Positions 8,491 through 17,221 of a DNA stretch of 64,000 nt are shown here, one piece after another. The DNA is taken from the NCBI GenBank assembly GCA_963795805.1, contig CAWCIV010000004.1, forward strand, positions 1,054,001 to 1,118,000. Reading direction: 5' to 3'. Below the pieces are notes generated by a model. It was not told the origin of the DNA, did no database searches, and saw only the letters and a list, made by a program, of their open reading frames with translations. Each line of letters opens with the position of its first letter. Position 1 is the first letter of the stretch. The position numbers and the translations under genes were made by a program. The DNA comes from JALYYC01 sp963795805 (GTDB lineage Bacteria; Chloroflexota; Dormibacteria; CF-121).

Positions 8491-8984
8491 CCATAGATGG
8501 TGGAGCGGCTACAAGGCTACCAGCACGTGGCGATCGAGCCGATGCGACGCGCTACGCGGTGGTTGAGCTGTCGGCGCGCCGAGTCCAAACGGAGTGCCGC
8601 GCGACCTGCTCTGGCCGCGGCGGCGGTTTTTGCCGAGCGCGGCGTGCGCATTGAGCGCGGCTCGACCGACAACGGGCAGTCAGTCCTACCGTTCGCGACC
8701 CTTCGACCGCAAAGCGATCGCGATCCATTTGTAGGCGGTCGGCACAGCGAGACCCCCGACGTCATCGGCCGCCCGGGTCGCCGACCGGCCCTAAGGCGGA
8801 ACGCTTCATCAGGACCTCATCGAGGAATCGGCCAAACGGCGTGAGTTCTACGCCAACAAGCAGGCTCGTTTGGACGAGCTTCCTGTCGGTGGCTAGGTTG
8901 GTCTGCAACACCGCAGAACCGATACAGCGCTGAAGGGGCTCACGCCGGCTACCGCGCTTGTCAATAACGTTGGTGGGAACTACA
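7798..8984. mobile_element. IS481-family relic built as an inverted duplicate of one transposon end
   Basis: The 1187-bp element runs from TGTGATTCCCAC to GTGGGAACTACA, flanked by CCTAGG. Its outer 55 or so bases are near-perfect inverted repeats (for example TTATTGACAAGCGCGG in both). The similarity continues far inside: GTCGCGAGCGGTAGGACTGA on the left matches the complement of the right half, as do GCGCTCAATGCGCACGC and GATCGCCACGTG. Equivalent sites lie the same distance from each end (449 bases for GATCGCCACGTG). Both halves encode broken transposase 3' regions pointing outward. Both ends therefore derive from the same IS end. It has no intact ORF and is non-autonomous. Confidence 0.8.
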
Positions 8985-8989
8985 CCTAG
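8497..8989 (+). pseudogene. Right copy of the same IS481-type transposase, decayed
   Basis: On the plus strand the same blocks recur: GYQHVAIE (near 8515), VFAERGVRIERGSTDNGQS with the DDE-type TDNG (near 8630-8685), KAERFIRT (near 8790), FYANKQARLDELPV (near 8850), and a C-terminus GLTPATALVNNVGGNYT that reads through the terminal repeat to a TAG in the target duplication. Frames are broken between blocks. The copy starts later in the protein than the left one. Confidence 0.7.
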
Positions 8990-8990
8990 G
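8985..8990. repeat. Right target-site duplication CCTAGG
   Basis: Second copy of the 6-bp duplication; it contains the stop codon of the VOC-protein gene on the minus strand. Confidence 0.75.
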
Positions 8991-9411
8991 CGCCCGCCTC
9001 GATCACCGACAGGATGTTGCCCGCCGGGTCCTTGAACCAGGCGATGGTTGGGCCCTGGTTGCGCATGACCCCCTTCGCGTCGAGATTCATTCCCTCGTAG
9101 TGCTCGAACTGGACGCCCGCTTTGGCCAGGGTGTCGACTGCCTGCTCGACGTCCTTGACCGGGAAATTGAGCACCGTGAAGGTCGCCGGCTCGTGGTTGG
9201 GCTTCGGATAGATGATGACCTTGTGGCCGCCTGCGAGAGCGAGGGTCAGCATGCCGTGTGCTTCGGTGACATCGAGGCCAAGTTTGCCGGCGTAGAACTC
9301 TTTCGTCTTCGGGATGTCGTTGGACGAGAGCCCGGAAAAGGCGGGGCTATCACGCAGGATCGAGCTGGCGACGGCGGCGCTGTTCGACGCTGACGGTTCC
9401 AGATTGTTCAT
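8986..9411 (-). CDS. VOC-superfamily (glyoxalase/bleomycin-resistance-like) protein
   Basis: The 141-aa protein has a poorly conserved N-terminal stretch of about 23 residues, then a VOC module: FSGLSSNDIPKTKEFYAGKL, the strand HKVIIYPK, FTVLNFPVKDVEQAVDTL and the terminal WFKDPAGNILSVIE with the usual metal-ligand-type Glu. It is probably a metal-dependent dioxygenase- or lyase-like protein, but the substrate is not predictable. Its stop TAG was shared through CTAG with the convergent gene before the IS481 relic inserted. A second minus-strand gene lies 9 bases upstream. Confidence 0.85.
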   Translation of the reverse strand: MNNLEPSASNSAAVASSILRDSPAFSGLSSNDIPKTKEFYAGKLGLDVTEAHGMLTLALAGGHKVIIYPKPNHEPATFTVLNFPVKDVEQAVDTLAKAGVQFEHYEGMNLDAKGVMRNQGPTIAWFKDPAGNILSVIEAGA

Positions 9412-9420
9412 GAGGTCACT

Positions 9421-9900
9421 CTAGGCTTTGTCCGCCGCGAGGTGGGCGAGGATCTTCTCGATCTCGGTGTCCTGCGCTTCCAGGTGTGCCTGGATCTGCA
9501 GGGCCGTGTGGAGGACGGCGTCCGCGTCCTCGTAAGTCGCCTCCGCCCTCTTGTCGCTCGCGACGGCCAGGACGTTCTGGCCCACGATGATGATGCTCAG
9601 GAGCACGAGCTGGAGGAACGTCTGGCTGATCCACTGCACGATGATGACGGGGTTCCCTGACGCGATCGCGCCCGGGAGCGAAATGAGCGCGAGGACGGCG
9701 AAGGCATAGGCGCACCACATGGTGCCGACGGCGGTCGTGACCTTCAGGGCCAGCCAGCGGTTGAAGCGCCCAACCGGCGAGTCGGCTTGGAGCATGACCT
9801 CGCGGACCTTGACCGGTCTCTGGTCCTTTCGACGAGCGATGTGCGGATGGAGTGTGGGCGTGAAGATGTTTGGCATGGCGTTCAGTATGAGGTCCACCAC
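9421..9900 (-). CDS. Two-helix membrane protein, unknown function
   Basis: The 159-aa protein has a basic N-terminal region, RFNRWLALKVTTAVGTMW leading into one hydrophobic helix (about residues 52-76), a second helix (about 88-112, ending SIIIVGQNVLAV), and a soluble acidic/helical tail (ATYEDADAVLHTALQIQAHL) that could form a coiled coil. I recognise the pattern as a widespread conserved hypothetical but cannot name a function. GTG 9900 and ATG 9876 are both possible starts, with no clear RBS for either. It lies 27 bases after gltB on the same strand and may be cotranscribed. Confidence 0.65.
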   Translation of the reverse strand: MVDLILNAMPNIFTPTLHPHIARRKDQRPVKVREVMLQADSPVGRFNRWLALKVTTAVGTMWCAYAFAVLALISLPGAIASGNPVIIVQWISQTFLQLVLLSIIIVGQNVLAVASDKRAEATYEDADAVLHTALQIQAHLEAQDTEIEKILAHLAADKA

Positions 9901-9927
9901 TGGCCGCGAGACTGCCGAGTCCGCTGA

Positions 9928-12900
9928 TCAGGCGCGTGCGGTGAGCGCCTCTTCGGCCTGGCGCTCGGCCACGGCCACGTTCGTTTTCGGCGCGACCCGC
10001 CAGAAGTGGCGCAAGGCGTGATGCCAATCCTGCAGGATGGTCCGCGCCATTGCGGAGCCGGTCCAGGTGCCATGCTCCTCCACCAGCAGCCGCAGGCGGA
10101 TGGCTTCGTCCGCAAGCAGATGGTGATCCCCGGTCACGCGCTCGACCTTGACGAGCTCCGGGTTGACCATTGCCGGCAGGCTGATGCCGGGGTCGTAGAC
10201 GAAGACCTCGCCGCCGGTCATGCCGGCGCCGAGGTTATGGCCCACGGGCCCCAACACCACGACGGTGCCGCCGGTCATGTACTCACACGCATGCTGACCG
10301 ACGCCCTCGACCACCGCGACGGCCCCGCTGTTGCGAACCGCGAAGCGCTCGCCGGCTCGCCCCGCCGCATAGAGCTCCCCGCCGGTCGCGCCGTAGAGGA
10401 CGGTATTGCCAACCAGCGAGGGATCGCCGAAGTCGTTGGTCGGTGGGCGGACCACGATCCGCCCGCCTCCCATGCCTTTGCCGACGTAGTCGTTGGCTTC
10501 GCCGGTGAGGACGAACTCGATGCCCTCGGTCAGGAAGGCGCCGAAGCTCTGCCCGGCCGCACCATCGAACGCAACGCGGACACGTCCGGGCGGTGCGCCG
10601 GAGCCAAACTCCCGCGCGATCATGCCGCCGAGGCGTGCGCCGACCGCCCGATCGGAGTTCTCGATCGCATACCAGAGATGGACCGCGCGCCCGGTGCGGA
10701 GGCCATCGAAGGCGTCCTCACAGAGGCGGTCACCGAGTCGGGACGCAGGTCGCTGGATCGGCAGCGATCGCTCGAACCGCCGCGCGCCGTCGCCCTCGGT
10801 CACGAGCAGGGGAGAGAGATCAAGGCGGTCCGCACGCGAGCCGCTGCCTCGCAGCTGCCTCAGGAGGTCGACCCGCCCGATGGCGTCATCGAGGCGGCGA
10901 AGGCCGAGCCCGGCAAGGATCCGGCGAACCTCCTCGGCCACATGGGTCAGGTAGGTCACCACCATCTCGGGGGTCCCGGCGAATTTCGCCCGTAACTCTG
11001 GCCGTTGCGTGGCGATGCCCGCCGGGCAGGTGTCCAGGTGACAGGTTCGCACCATGATGCAGCCCTCTGCGAGCAGCGCCGCGGTGCCGAAGCTGTATTC
11101 GTCCGCCCCCAACAGGGCCGCGATCACGACGTCGCGTCCAGTCTTGAAGCCGCCGTCGACCCGGAGGCGGACTCGCCCACGGAGGCCGTTGAGGCGCAGT
11201 GTCTGCTGGGTTTCGGCGAGGCCGATCTCCCAGGGCATCCCGATATTCTTGATCGACGAGAGCGGGCTCGCGCCTGTCCCACCGTCGGCACCGGCGATGT
11301 GAACCACATCAGCGAGGCCCTTGACGACGCCCGCCGCGACCGTGCCGATCCCGGCTTCGGCGACCAGCTTCACGGAGACCTTGGCCAGCGCGTTGACCTG
11401 CTTGAGGTCGAAGACGAGCTGGGCGAGGTCCTCGATCGAATAGATGTCGTGATGAGGCGGCGGGGAGACGAGCGCGACGCCGGCCTGCGTGTGGCGCAGC
11501 CGGGCAATTTCCTCGGTCGCCTTGTGCCCCGGTAACTGCCCGCCTTCTCCGGGCTTTGAGCCCTGGGCGATCTTGATCTGCAGCTCGTCCGCGAAGGCGC
11601 AGTATTCGGGCGTGACACCGAACCGGCCCGAGGCCACCTGCTTGATGCGGGAGTTCCGATCGACCGGCTGACCTCGCGTGCGGTAACGGCCGGGATCCTC
11701 GCCGCCCTCGCCGGTGTTGCTCTGCCCGCCGAGGCGGTTCATGGCGATTGCCAGCGTCTCGTGCGCCTCGGCCCCGATCGAGCCGTGCGACATGGCGCCG
11801 GTGGAAAACCGGCTCACGATCGCGGCGATCGGTTCAACCTCATCGAGGGGGACCGGTGCGCCGGCGGCCAGCGTCTCGAGTAAGTCGCGCGGCTGGGTCG
11901 GAGGCCGCTCCTCGACGAGCCGGGCGAAGCCTTCGTAGAGGGCATAGCCGTGGTCGGTCACGCCGGCCCTGGTCGCCCGCTGCAGGGCATGGGCCGCCTG
12001 CAACTCCTCGATGCCGACGGAACGGTGCAGGGCGGAGACGACGTCCGGGTTGGTAGCATGGTACTCACTCCCGGTCTTGTGGTGCTTGAAGAAACCCGGG
12101 GTCTCGAGCGCCGGAGCCGGCGCGACAAAGCCGGCGGCGTGCCGGGCCAGCACCTCCGCTCCGAGGTCCGCGAAGGTCGCCCCGCCGACGGAACGCGGGG
12201 TACCCGCAAAACACTGGTCGACCACCTCGGCCGAAAGGCCGATCGTCTCGAAGATCTGGGCACCGCGGTAGCTGTCCAGCGTCGAGATGCCCATCCTGGA
12301 AAGGACCTTCAGCGTGCCGTCCTCGAGGGCGTGGATGAAGCGTTCCTGGGCGATCACAGGCTGCCGCTGGTCGCCACGGATGTGTCCGGCCGCCGCAATG
12401 GCCGCGATCGATTGCAGCGCGAGCCGAGGGCAGATCGCGTCGGCCCCGTACCCCAGCAGGCAGGCGACATGATGGACCTCCCGGGCCTCGTCGCTGCTCA
12501 GGACGATGCTGTTCAAACTACGCAGGCCCTGGCGGAGAAGATGATGGTGGGCCGCGCCGGTCGCCAGCAATGAGGGGATCGGCGCCCGGCTCGGCCCGAT
12601 GCCGAGATCGGAGATGATGAGGAGGGTCTTACCGGCGCGAACCGCCGTCTCCGCCTCGTGGGCCAGTCGCGCAACCGCCGCTCTCAGGCCGGCCGCGCCG
12701 TCCGCGACCGGGAACGTCGCATCGAGGTCCGCCGCTTGCAGAGGGCTCTCCGGGTCGCGAAGGGCCGCCAGTCCCGACGGGAAGAGCAGGAAGGACTCGA
12801 ACTCAACCTGCTCGGCGGCCTTCGCCGATTCCGCCAGGAGGGGAGCGGCCGGGCCAAGACAGGTGCGCAGAGACATGACGAGGCGCTCGCGCATATGGTC

Positions 12901-14469
12901 GATCGCCGGATTCGTCACCTGGGCGAAGCGCTGCTTGAAATAGTTGTAGAGCAAGCGCGGACGCTCCGCGAGGACGGCGGGCGGCGTATCGTCCCCCATC
13001 GAGAAGACCGGCTCCTTTCCCTCGGTCGCCATCGGCCGAAGCACAAACGTGAACTCCTCCTTGGTGTAGCCGAAGGCCGCCTGCCGGGCAACGAGGCCGC
13101 CCGCGACCTCGCTGTCGGGGGTGCCAGCCCCGCCGGCCCACACGCGCTCGTCCATCCAGCTGCCATAGGGCTGTTGCGAAGCGAGCCGCCCCTTGATCGC
13201 CGCGTTCTCTTCAAGACCGCCACGGTCCGGGTCAACGCAGAGCATCTGGCCTGGACCCAGCTGTCCCCGCCGCACCCGGCCGCGTCCGCGCACGTCGACC
13301 GCACCCGCCTCGGAGGCGCAGGTGATCAGGCCGTCCTCGCAGACGGCGTAGCGCAGTGGCCGCAGTCCATTCCGGTCGAGCGCCGCACCCACCCGCCGCC
13401 CATCGCTGAAGATCAATGCCGCCGGTCCGTCCCAGGGTTCCATCAAGGACGCGTGATAGCGATAGAAATCGCGAACCGCCGGCTCGACGTCGAAGCCCTC
13501 CCACGCTTCCGGGACGAGCATCGCGAGTCCATGTCGGATGTCGCGCCCCCCTCGGACGAGCAACTCGAGCGCGTTGTCGAGCATCGCCGAGTCAGAGCCG
13601 TCCTCGTCGATCACCGGCCGCAGGAGATCCTCAGATGCGAGCGTCTCCGCGCCCAGCCGTCCCTCGCGTGCGCGCATCCGGTTGACGTTGCCCTGGATGG
13701 TGTTGATCTCGCCGTTATGACAAAGGAAGCGGAACGGCTGGGCTCGCTCCCACGACGGCGCCGTGTTCGTGCTGTAGCGCTGATGGAAGATCGCGAACGA
13801 TGCGGCCAGCCGCGAGTCTCGAAGGTCTGCGTAGAAGGCTGACAGTTGCTCCGCCGCGCACATGGCTTTGTAGGTGATCGTCTGAAAGGACATCGACCCG
13901 ACATACAGCCGGATATCGCGGTGGCGGGCCGCGGCCTCGGCATGTTTCCGCGCGCGAAAGCACCGGCGCTCGAGCTCCTCCGTCGCAACGTGGTGTGGCG
14001 ATCCGATGATCGCCTGCTCGATGCCGGGCATCGTCGACTGAGCGCGCGTACCCAGAGCCGCCGCGTCGATCGGGACGGCGCGCCAGCCGAGCAGATCCAG
14101 CCCCTCCACCACGCAAGCATGGCGCAGCACACCGCGAGCCGCCTCGCGTTCGCGCTCGCCAACCTCGCCTGGCGTTCCAGCGGCGAAGATCATGGCGATG
14201 CCGAGGTGCGCGGCCTGATCGAGCGGGAGGCCGAGCTCGGCGGCGGTCTCACGAAAGAACGCCTCGGGGAGCGGCAGCAGCATCCCAGCCCCGTCGCCGG
14301 ACCGGTGGTCGTCGGCGACAGCGCCGCGGTGCCGGACGCGACCGAGGGCGTCGATCGCCGACTCGACGATCGCGCGGCTCGCACGCCCGCGGGCGTCGGC
14401 GACAAACCCGACGCCGCACGCGTCGTGCTCGAAGCGCGGATCATAGAGGCCCGTCTTTCTTTTGTTCAC
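9928..14469 (-). CDS. gltB: Glutamate synthase, large subunit
   Basis: The 1513-aa length is typical of GltB. Order: N-terminal type II glutamine amidotransferase with the nucleophile in HDACGVGF (C18, presumably exposed after propeptide removal), central domain, FMN-binding synthase barrel (GEGGEDPGRY, SGRFGVTPEY, KPGEGGQLPG), the 3Fe-4S cysteines CIMVRTCHLDTCPAGI near residue 1135, and a C-terminal GXGXG beta-helix (GGTVVVLGPVGHNLGAGMTG). It transfers the glutamine amide to 2-oxoglutarate to give two glutamates. No gltD is adjacent, so the electron donor is either an NADPH-dependent GltD elsewhere or ferredoxin. The GTG start matches the usual N-terminus. Confidence 0.97.
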   Translation of the reverse strand: MNKRKTGLYDPRFEHDACGVGFVADARGRASRAIVESAIDALGRVRHRGAVADDHRSGDGAGMLLPLPEAFFRETAAELGLPLDQAAHLGIAMIFAAGTPGEVGEREREAARGVLRHACVVEGLDLLGWRAVPIDAAALGTRAQSTMPGIEQAIIGSPHHVATEELERRCFRARKHAEAAARHRDIRLYVGSMSFQTITYKAMCAAEQLSAFYADLRDSRLAASFAIFHQRYSTNTAPSWERAQPFRFLCHNGEINTIQGNVNRMRAREGRLGAETLASEDLLRPVIDEDGSDSAMLDNALELLVRGGRDIRHGLAMLVPEAWEGFDVEPAVRDFYRYHASLMEPWDGPAALIFSDGRRVGAALDRNGLRPLRYAVCEDGLITCASEAGAVDVRGRGRVRRGQLGPGQMLCVDPDRGGLEENAAIKGRLASQQPYGSWMDERVWAGGAGTPDSEVAGGLVARQAAFGYTKEEFTFVLRPMATEGKEPVFSMGDDTPPAVLAERPRLLYNYFKQRFAQVTNPAIDHMRERLVMSLRTCLGPAAPLLAESAKAAEQVEFESFLLFPSGLAALRDPESPLQAADLDATFPVADGAAGLRAAVARLAHEAETAVRAGKTLLIISDLGIGPSRAPIPSLLATGAAHHHLLRQGLRSLNSIVLSSDEAREVHHVACLLGYGADAICPRLALQSIAAIAAAGHIRGDQRQPVIAQERFIHALEDGTLKVLSRMGISTLDSYRGAQIFETIGLSAEVVDQCFAGTPRSVGGATFADLGAEVLARHAAGFVAPAPALETPGFFKHHKTGSEYHATNPDVVSALHRSVGIEELQAAHALQRATRAGVTDHGYALYEGFARLVEERPPTQPRDLLETLAAGAPVPLDEVEPIAAIVSRFSTGAMSHGSIGAEAHETLAIAMNRLGGQSNTGEGGEDPGRYRTRGQPVDRNSRIKQVASGRFGVTPEYCAFADELQIKIAQGSKPGEGGQLPGHKATEEIARLRHTQAGVALVSPPPHHDIYSIEDLAQLVFDLKQVNALAKVSVKLVAEAGIGTVAAGVVKGLADVVHIAGADGGTGASPLSSIKNIGMPWEIGLAETQQTLRLNGLRGRVRLRVDGGFKTGRDVVIAALLGADEYSFGTAALLAEGCIMVRTCHLDTCPAGIATQRPELRAKFAGTPEMVVTYLTHVAEEVRRILAGLGLRRLDDAIGRVDLLRQLRGSGSRADRLDLSPLLVTEGDGARRFERSLPIQRPASRLGDRLCEDAFDGLRTGRAVHLWYAIENSDRAVGARLGGMIAREFGSGAPPGRVRVAFDGAAGQSFGAFLTEGIEFVLTGEANDYVGKGMGGGRIVVRPPTNDFGDPSLVGNTVLYGATGGELYAAGRAGERFAVRNSGAVAVVEGVGQHACEYMTGGTVVVLGPVGHNLGAGMTGGEVFVYDPGISLPAMVNPELVKVERVTGDHHLLADEAIRLRLLVEEHGTWTGSAMARTILQDWHHALRHFWRVAPKTNVAVAERQAEEALTARA

Positions 14470-14684
14470 GGCATCGCTCTACGCGGAGAAAACCGTTGCC
14501 TAGCGTACGGTCACGTTGCTCGTCGTTCTATGGATGATTGCGCCGAAAAGGCGCGGGCCACCTCCGGCATTCGCACAAGCGCGCCTATCGTTCGCGCGTG
14601 TCGCCGCGATGATGTTCAAACAACCAAGCCAAGTCGTGCCGTTGACCCAATGTGCTGCGAGGTGGCGACTGCTAGCGTGATGAC

Positions 14685-14966
14685 GTGCCGGATTCTGCCC
14701 GGACTATGGTCTGCGGGCTGATGCTGCTACGCGTCGAGGATGGCGGCCGCCGTCGTGGCGCCCTGGTCGACCGCGCGGGGTCGCAGGCGCGGGTGCTCGA
14801 CGATCGTGATGGGGTCGTCGTTCTGGTGGCAACGGGCACGACGCAGGAGCTGGACGACATGCTTCACAGGCTCCGGGGCTTCGAGATCTCGGACGTGGTG
14901 CGCGGCGAGTCGCTCTCGATTAGCGGCGCGAGACTCGGCCGGGTCGAGGTTCTGTCAGGAGGCTAA
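14685..14966 (+). CDS. Small protein, possibly ACT-like
   Basis: At most 93 aa from GTG 14685; ATG 14706 and 14721 are alternatives. The C-terminal half reads as strand-helix-strand: VVVLVATGT, QELDDMLHRLRGF, ISDVVRGESLSI. This resembles the second half of the ACT domain of acetolactate synthase small subunits (IlvN), which would fit a locus rich in branched-chain genes, but the match is by pattern only. The gene ends in TAA, overlapping the stop of trpG on the other strand by 4 bases. The 215 bases upstream, up to gltB, hold only a short GCGCC/GGCGC hairpin near 14545 and no convincing promoter. Confidence 0.45.
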   Translation: MPDSARTMVCGLMLLRVEDGGRRRGALVDRAGSQARVLDDRDGVVVLVATGTTQELDDMLHRLRGFEISDVVRGESLSISGARLGRVEVLSGG

Positions 14967-15586
14967 ACACTGCCGCCGGCGGCCGAGCGTCGGGCCGGCT
15001 CACGCCATCTGCGGGCACCATCGATGAAGCGTGCCAGCATATCCGTGCCCAGAACCGTAAGGATCGACTCGGGGTGGAACTGCACGCCGACCACCGGGTG
15101 CTCAAGATGCTCCAGCCCCATGACAACGTCATCGTCGGTCCAGGCCGTAACCCGCAACGCGGCTGGGATGGTCGACCGCACGACGATGAGCGAGTGGTAG
15201 CGCGTCGCCTCAAAGGGGTCTGGCAGGCCCGCGAAGATGGAGCGGTCGTCGTGGTGGATGCGCGACACCTTGCCATGCATCGGCTGCGTGGCTTGCGCAA
15301 CGGTTGCGCCGTAGACCTCACCGATGCACTGGTGGCCAAGGCAGACGCCAAGCATCGGCGTCGTCGGACCGAGGCGGCTGATCAGCTCGGTACAGATTCC
15401 GGCATCGCGCGGCGTCCCTGGACCGGGCGACAGGATGAGCGCGAGTGGCTGCTCCCGGGCGACGTCATCGACGCTGACGGTGTCGTTTCGGTGTACGGTG
15501 ACCGGCACCCCGAGGCCGGCAACCGCCTGCACCAGGTTGTAGGTGAAGGAGTCGTAGTTGTCGATGACGATCACCGGCGCGGTCAT
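14963..15586 (-). CDS. trpG: Anthranilate synthase component II (glutamine amidotransferase)
   Basis: The 207-aa protein is a class I glutamine amidotransferase that supplies ammonia to TrpE for anthranilate. Catalytic residues: Cys in GVCLGHQ (C82) and the His-Glu pair in FHPES (H171, E173); the oxyanion loop SPGPGTP is present at 53-59. VIDNYDSFTYNLVQ at the N-terminus is the TrpG/PabA signature. Its ATG overlaps the TGA of trpE in ATGA, indicating translational coupling. It could also serve p-aminobenzoate synthesis, since no separate pabA/pabB is in the window. Confidence 0.95.
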   Translation of the reverse strand: MTAPVIVIDNYDSFTYNLVQAVAGLGVPVTVHRNDTVSVDDVAREQPLALILSPGPGTPRDAGICTELISRLGPTTPMLGVCLGHQCIGEVYGATVAQATQPMHGKVSRIHHDDRSIFAGLPDPFEATRYHSLIVVRSTIPAALRVTAWTDDDVVMGLEHLEHPVVGVQFHPESILTVLGTDMLARFIDGARRWREPARRSAAGGSV

Positions 15587-17076
15587 CGAACGGCCTCCAG
15601 CGCCTGGAGCAGAACGGCGGCCTTGTTCTCGGTCTCCAGGAACTCCTCCGCCGCGTTGGAATCGGCAACGATCCCCGCCGCGGCCTGCACCGACGCCACC
15701 CCGTCCGTGACCACCATCGTCCTGATCGCGATGCAGGTGTCGAGGCTACCGGTGAAGCTCAGGTATCCGATGGCACCCGCGTAGACGCCGCGGCGCTCGC
15801 CTTCGAGTTCGGCGATGATTTCCATGGCGCGAACCTTGGGCGCCCCCGTCACCGTCCCTGCCGGAAAGCAGGCACGGAGCGCATCCATCGCCGTGCAGTC
15901 CTGCCGCAGCACCCCCCTGATGTTCGAGACGAGGTGCATGACGTGTGAGTAGCGCTCCACCTGCATCAACTCCGTGACCTCGACGGATCCGATCTCGGAG
16001 ACGCGCCCAACATCGTTGCGTCCGAGGTCGACCAGCATCACATGCTCAGCGCGTTCTTTCTCACTCCCGCGCAGCTCGGCCTCCATCCGGAGGTCGCTCT
16101 CTTGATCCCGGCCGCGCCGCCGGGTGCCGGCGATCGGGCGGTAGCGGACCCGCCGGCCTTCAACCGTCACCAGGATCTCCGGCGAGGTGCCGAGGATGGT
16201 CAGCCCCGGCATCCGAAGGAAATACATGTAGGGGGAGGGGTTGAGCGCGCGGAGCACCCGGTAGACGTCGAACGGATCGCCCGTCACCGGCACGCGATAC
16301 CGCTGGGCGACTTGGACCTGGTACACATCGCCGGACCTGATGTATTCGTGTGCCCGGGCCACGAGCGCCGAAAAAGCCTCGCGCGAGCGGCTCGGTTGCG
16401 CCGACGAGCGGGCGCTGCGGCCTGGTGGGGGGAGCGTGCGCAGCCGCACCGGCTCGCCCAACTTCGCGGCGAGCGCGCTGATCCGATTGGCCGCAGCCCG
16501 GTAGCGCTCCTCGATCGCGCCTGCGCCCGGGCGGACGTGGCTGACCAGCTTGAGCCGATGCAGCACGTGATCGAAACAGACGAACGTGTCCGCCACGAGG
16601 AAGACACCATCCGGGACGCCGACGGGATCGTTGTCGGGGAGCGGCAGTCGCTCGACGTACCTGGCCGCCTCGTAGGCGAGGTAGCCGACCACGCCGCCAC
16701 AAAAACGGGTCGGCAGGCCATCGACCGGTTCGGCCGCGAACGCCCGAAGGTAGGTCTCGAGGGCACGGAGGGGATCGCTGCCTTCCAGCCGCCGGCAACC
16801 GTCCGCGTCTTCGACGTCGGCCTGCCCATGGGTGATCGTGATCACCGCCAGCGGTTGCCCGGCAACGAATGAGTACCGGCCGAGGCGCTCGCCACCCTCG
16901 ACGCTTTCCAGCAGGAATCCCGCTCCGTCGCCGGCCAGGGCCCGGTAGGCGGTCACCGGCGTCAGCGTGTCCGCGAGGATCTCGCGAAAGACGGGGACCA
17001 ATGGGGCGCGTGTGGCGCGCTCGCGAACCTCGTCGAGGGTCAACGACAATGGCGGGTCGGCGATTCTCGTGGTCAT
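15583..17076 (-). CDS. trpE: Anthranilate synthase component I
   Basis: The 497-aa protein converts chorismate and ammonia to anthranilate. The tryptophan feedback site element LLESVEGGER is present (near residues 50-60). The chorismate-binding domain includes SPYMYFLRM, IAGTRRRG, HVMLVDLGRNDVGRV, GTVTGAPKVRAMEII and a C-terminal GIVADSNAAEE. This favours TrpE over PabB. The start at 17076 follows AGGAGTGAGG. The gene is preceded by a Trp-codon-rich leader ORF and a promoter with inverted repeats. The other trp genes are not in the window. Confidence 0.95.
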   Translation of the reverse strand: MTTRIADPPLSLTLDEVRERATRAPLVPVFREILADTLTPVTAYRALAGDGAGFLLESVEGGERLGRYSFVAGQPLAVITITHGQADVEDADGCRRLEGSDPLRALETYLRAFAAEPVDGLPTRFCGGVVGYLAYEAARYVERLPLPDNDPVGVPDGVFLVADTFVCFDHVLHRLKLVSHVRPGAGAIEERYRAAANRISALAAKLGEPVRLRTLPPPGRSARSSAQPSRSREAFSALVARAHEYIRSGDVYQVQVAQRYRVPVTGDPFDVYRVLRALNPSPYMYFLRMPGLTILGTSPEILVTVEGRRVRYRPIAGTRRRGRDQESDLRMEAELRGSEKERAEHVMLVDLGRNDVGRVSEIGSVEVTELMQVERYSHVMHLVSNIRGVLRQDCTAMDALRACFPAGTVTGAPKVRAMEIIAELEGERRGVYAGAIGYLSFTGSLDTCIAIRTMVVTDGVASVQAAAGIVADSNAAEEFLETENKAAVLLQALEAVR

Positions 17077-17151
17077 GGGTTCCTCACTCCTGCAGGCGCC
17101 ATGGTTCGGCGAGAGGGAGGCCGGGAGGAGTCGGGTGGGTGGTGAGTGGCG

Positions 17152-17211
17152 CTAACTCAGCCAGCCGGCCCGGGCCGGCCAACGATCGATGCGACGCCAT
17201 CGCCACGTCAT
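17152..17211 (-). CDS. trpL: Tryptophan leader peptide
   Basis: A short ORF of 19 codons plus stop lies 75 bases upstream of trpE and encodes MTWRWRRIDRWPARAGWLS: 4 Trp in 19 residues. A -10 box (TAGCAT) ends 11 bases before its ATG, so it would be translated from a leaderless or nearly leaderless mRNA; an ATG 12 bases further up overlaps that -10. A perfect 16-bp palindrome (GCCGGCCCGGGCCGGC, 17164-17179) sits inside the Trp-rich part. Downstream, ACTCCT in the leader can pair with AGGAGT of the trpE Shine-Dalgarno. I infer ribosome-mediated attenuation; no U-tract terminator is evident, so control may be translational. Confidence 0.7.
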   Translation of the reverse strand: MTWRWRRIDRWPARAGWLS

Positions 17212-17221
17212 GGTGTCCGTC

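Noticed and set aside
7798..8984. Reading the element as an ordinary IS481 copy with long terminal repeats
   Set aside because: Internal similarity of the two halves and outward-pointing transposase 3' parts on opposite strands do not fit a single copy.
10006..13842. Several long plus-strand frames
   Set aside because: All are antisense to gltB, whose domains are complete.
14470..14684. Possible glutamine riboswitch before gltB
   Set aside because: Only a simple GCGCC/GGCGC hairpin is visible; none of the conserved glutamine-riboswitch elements was found on either strand.
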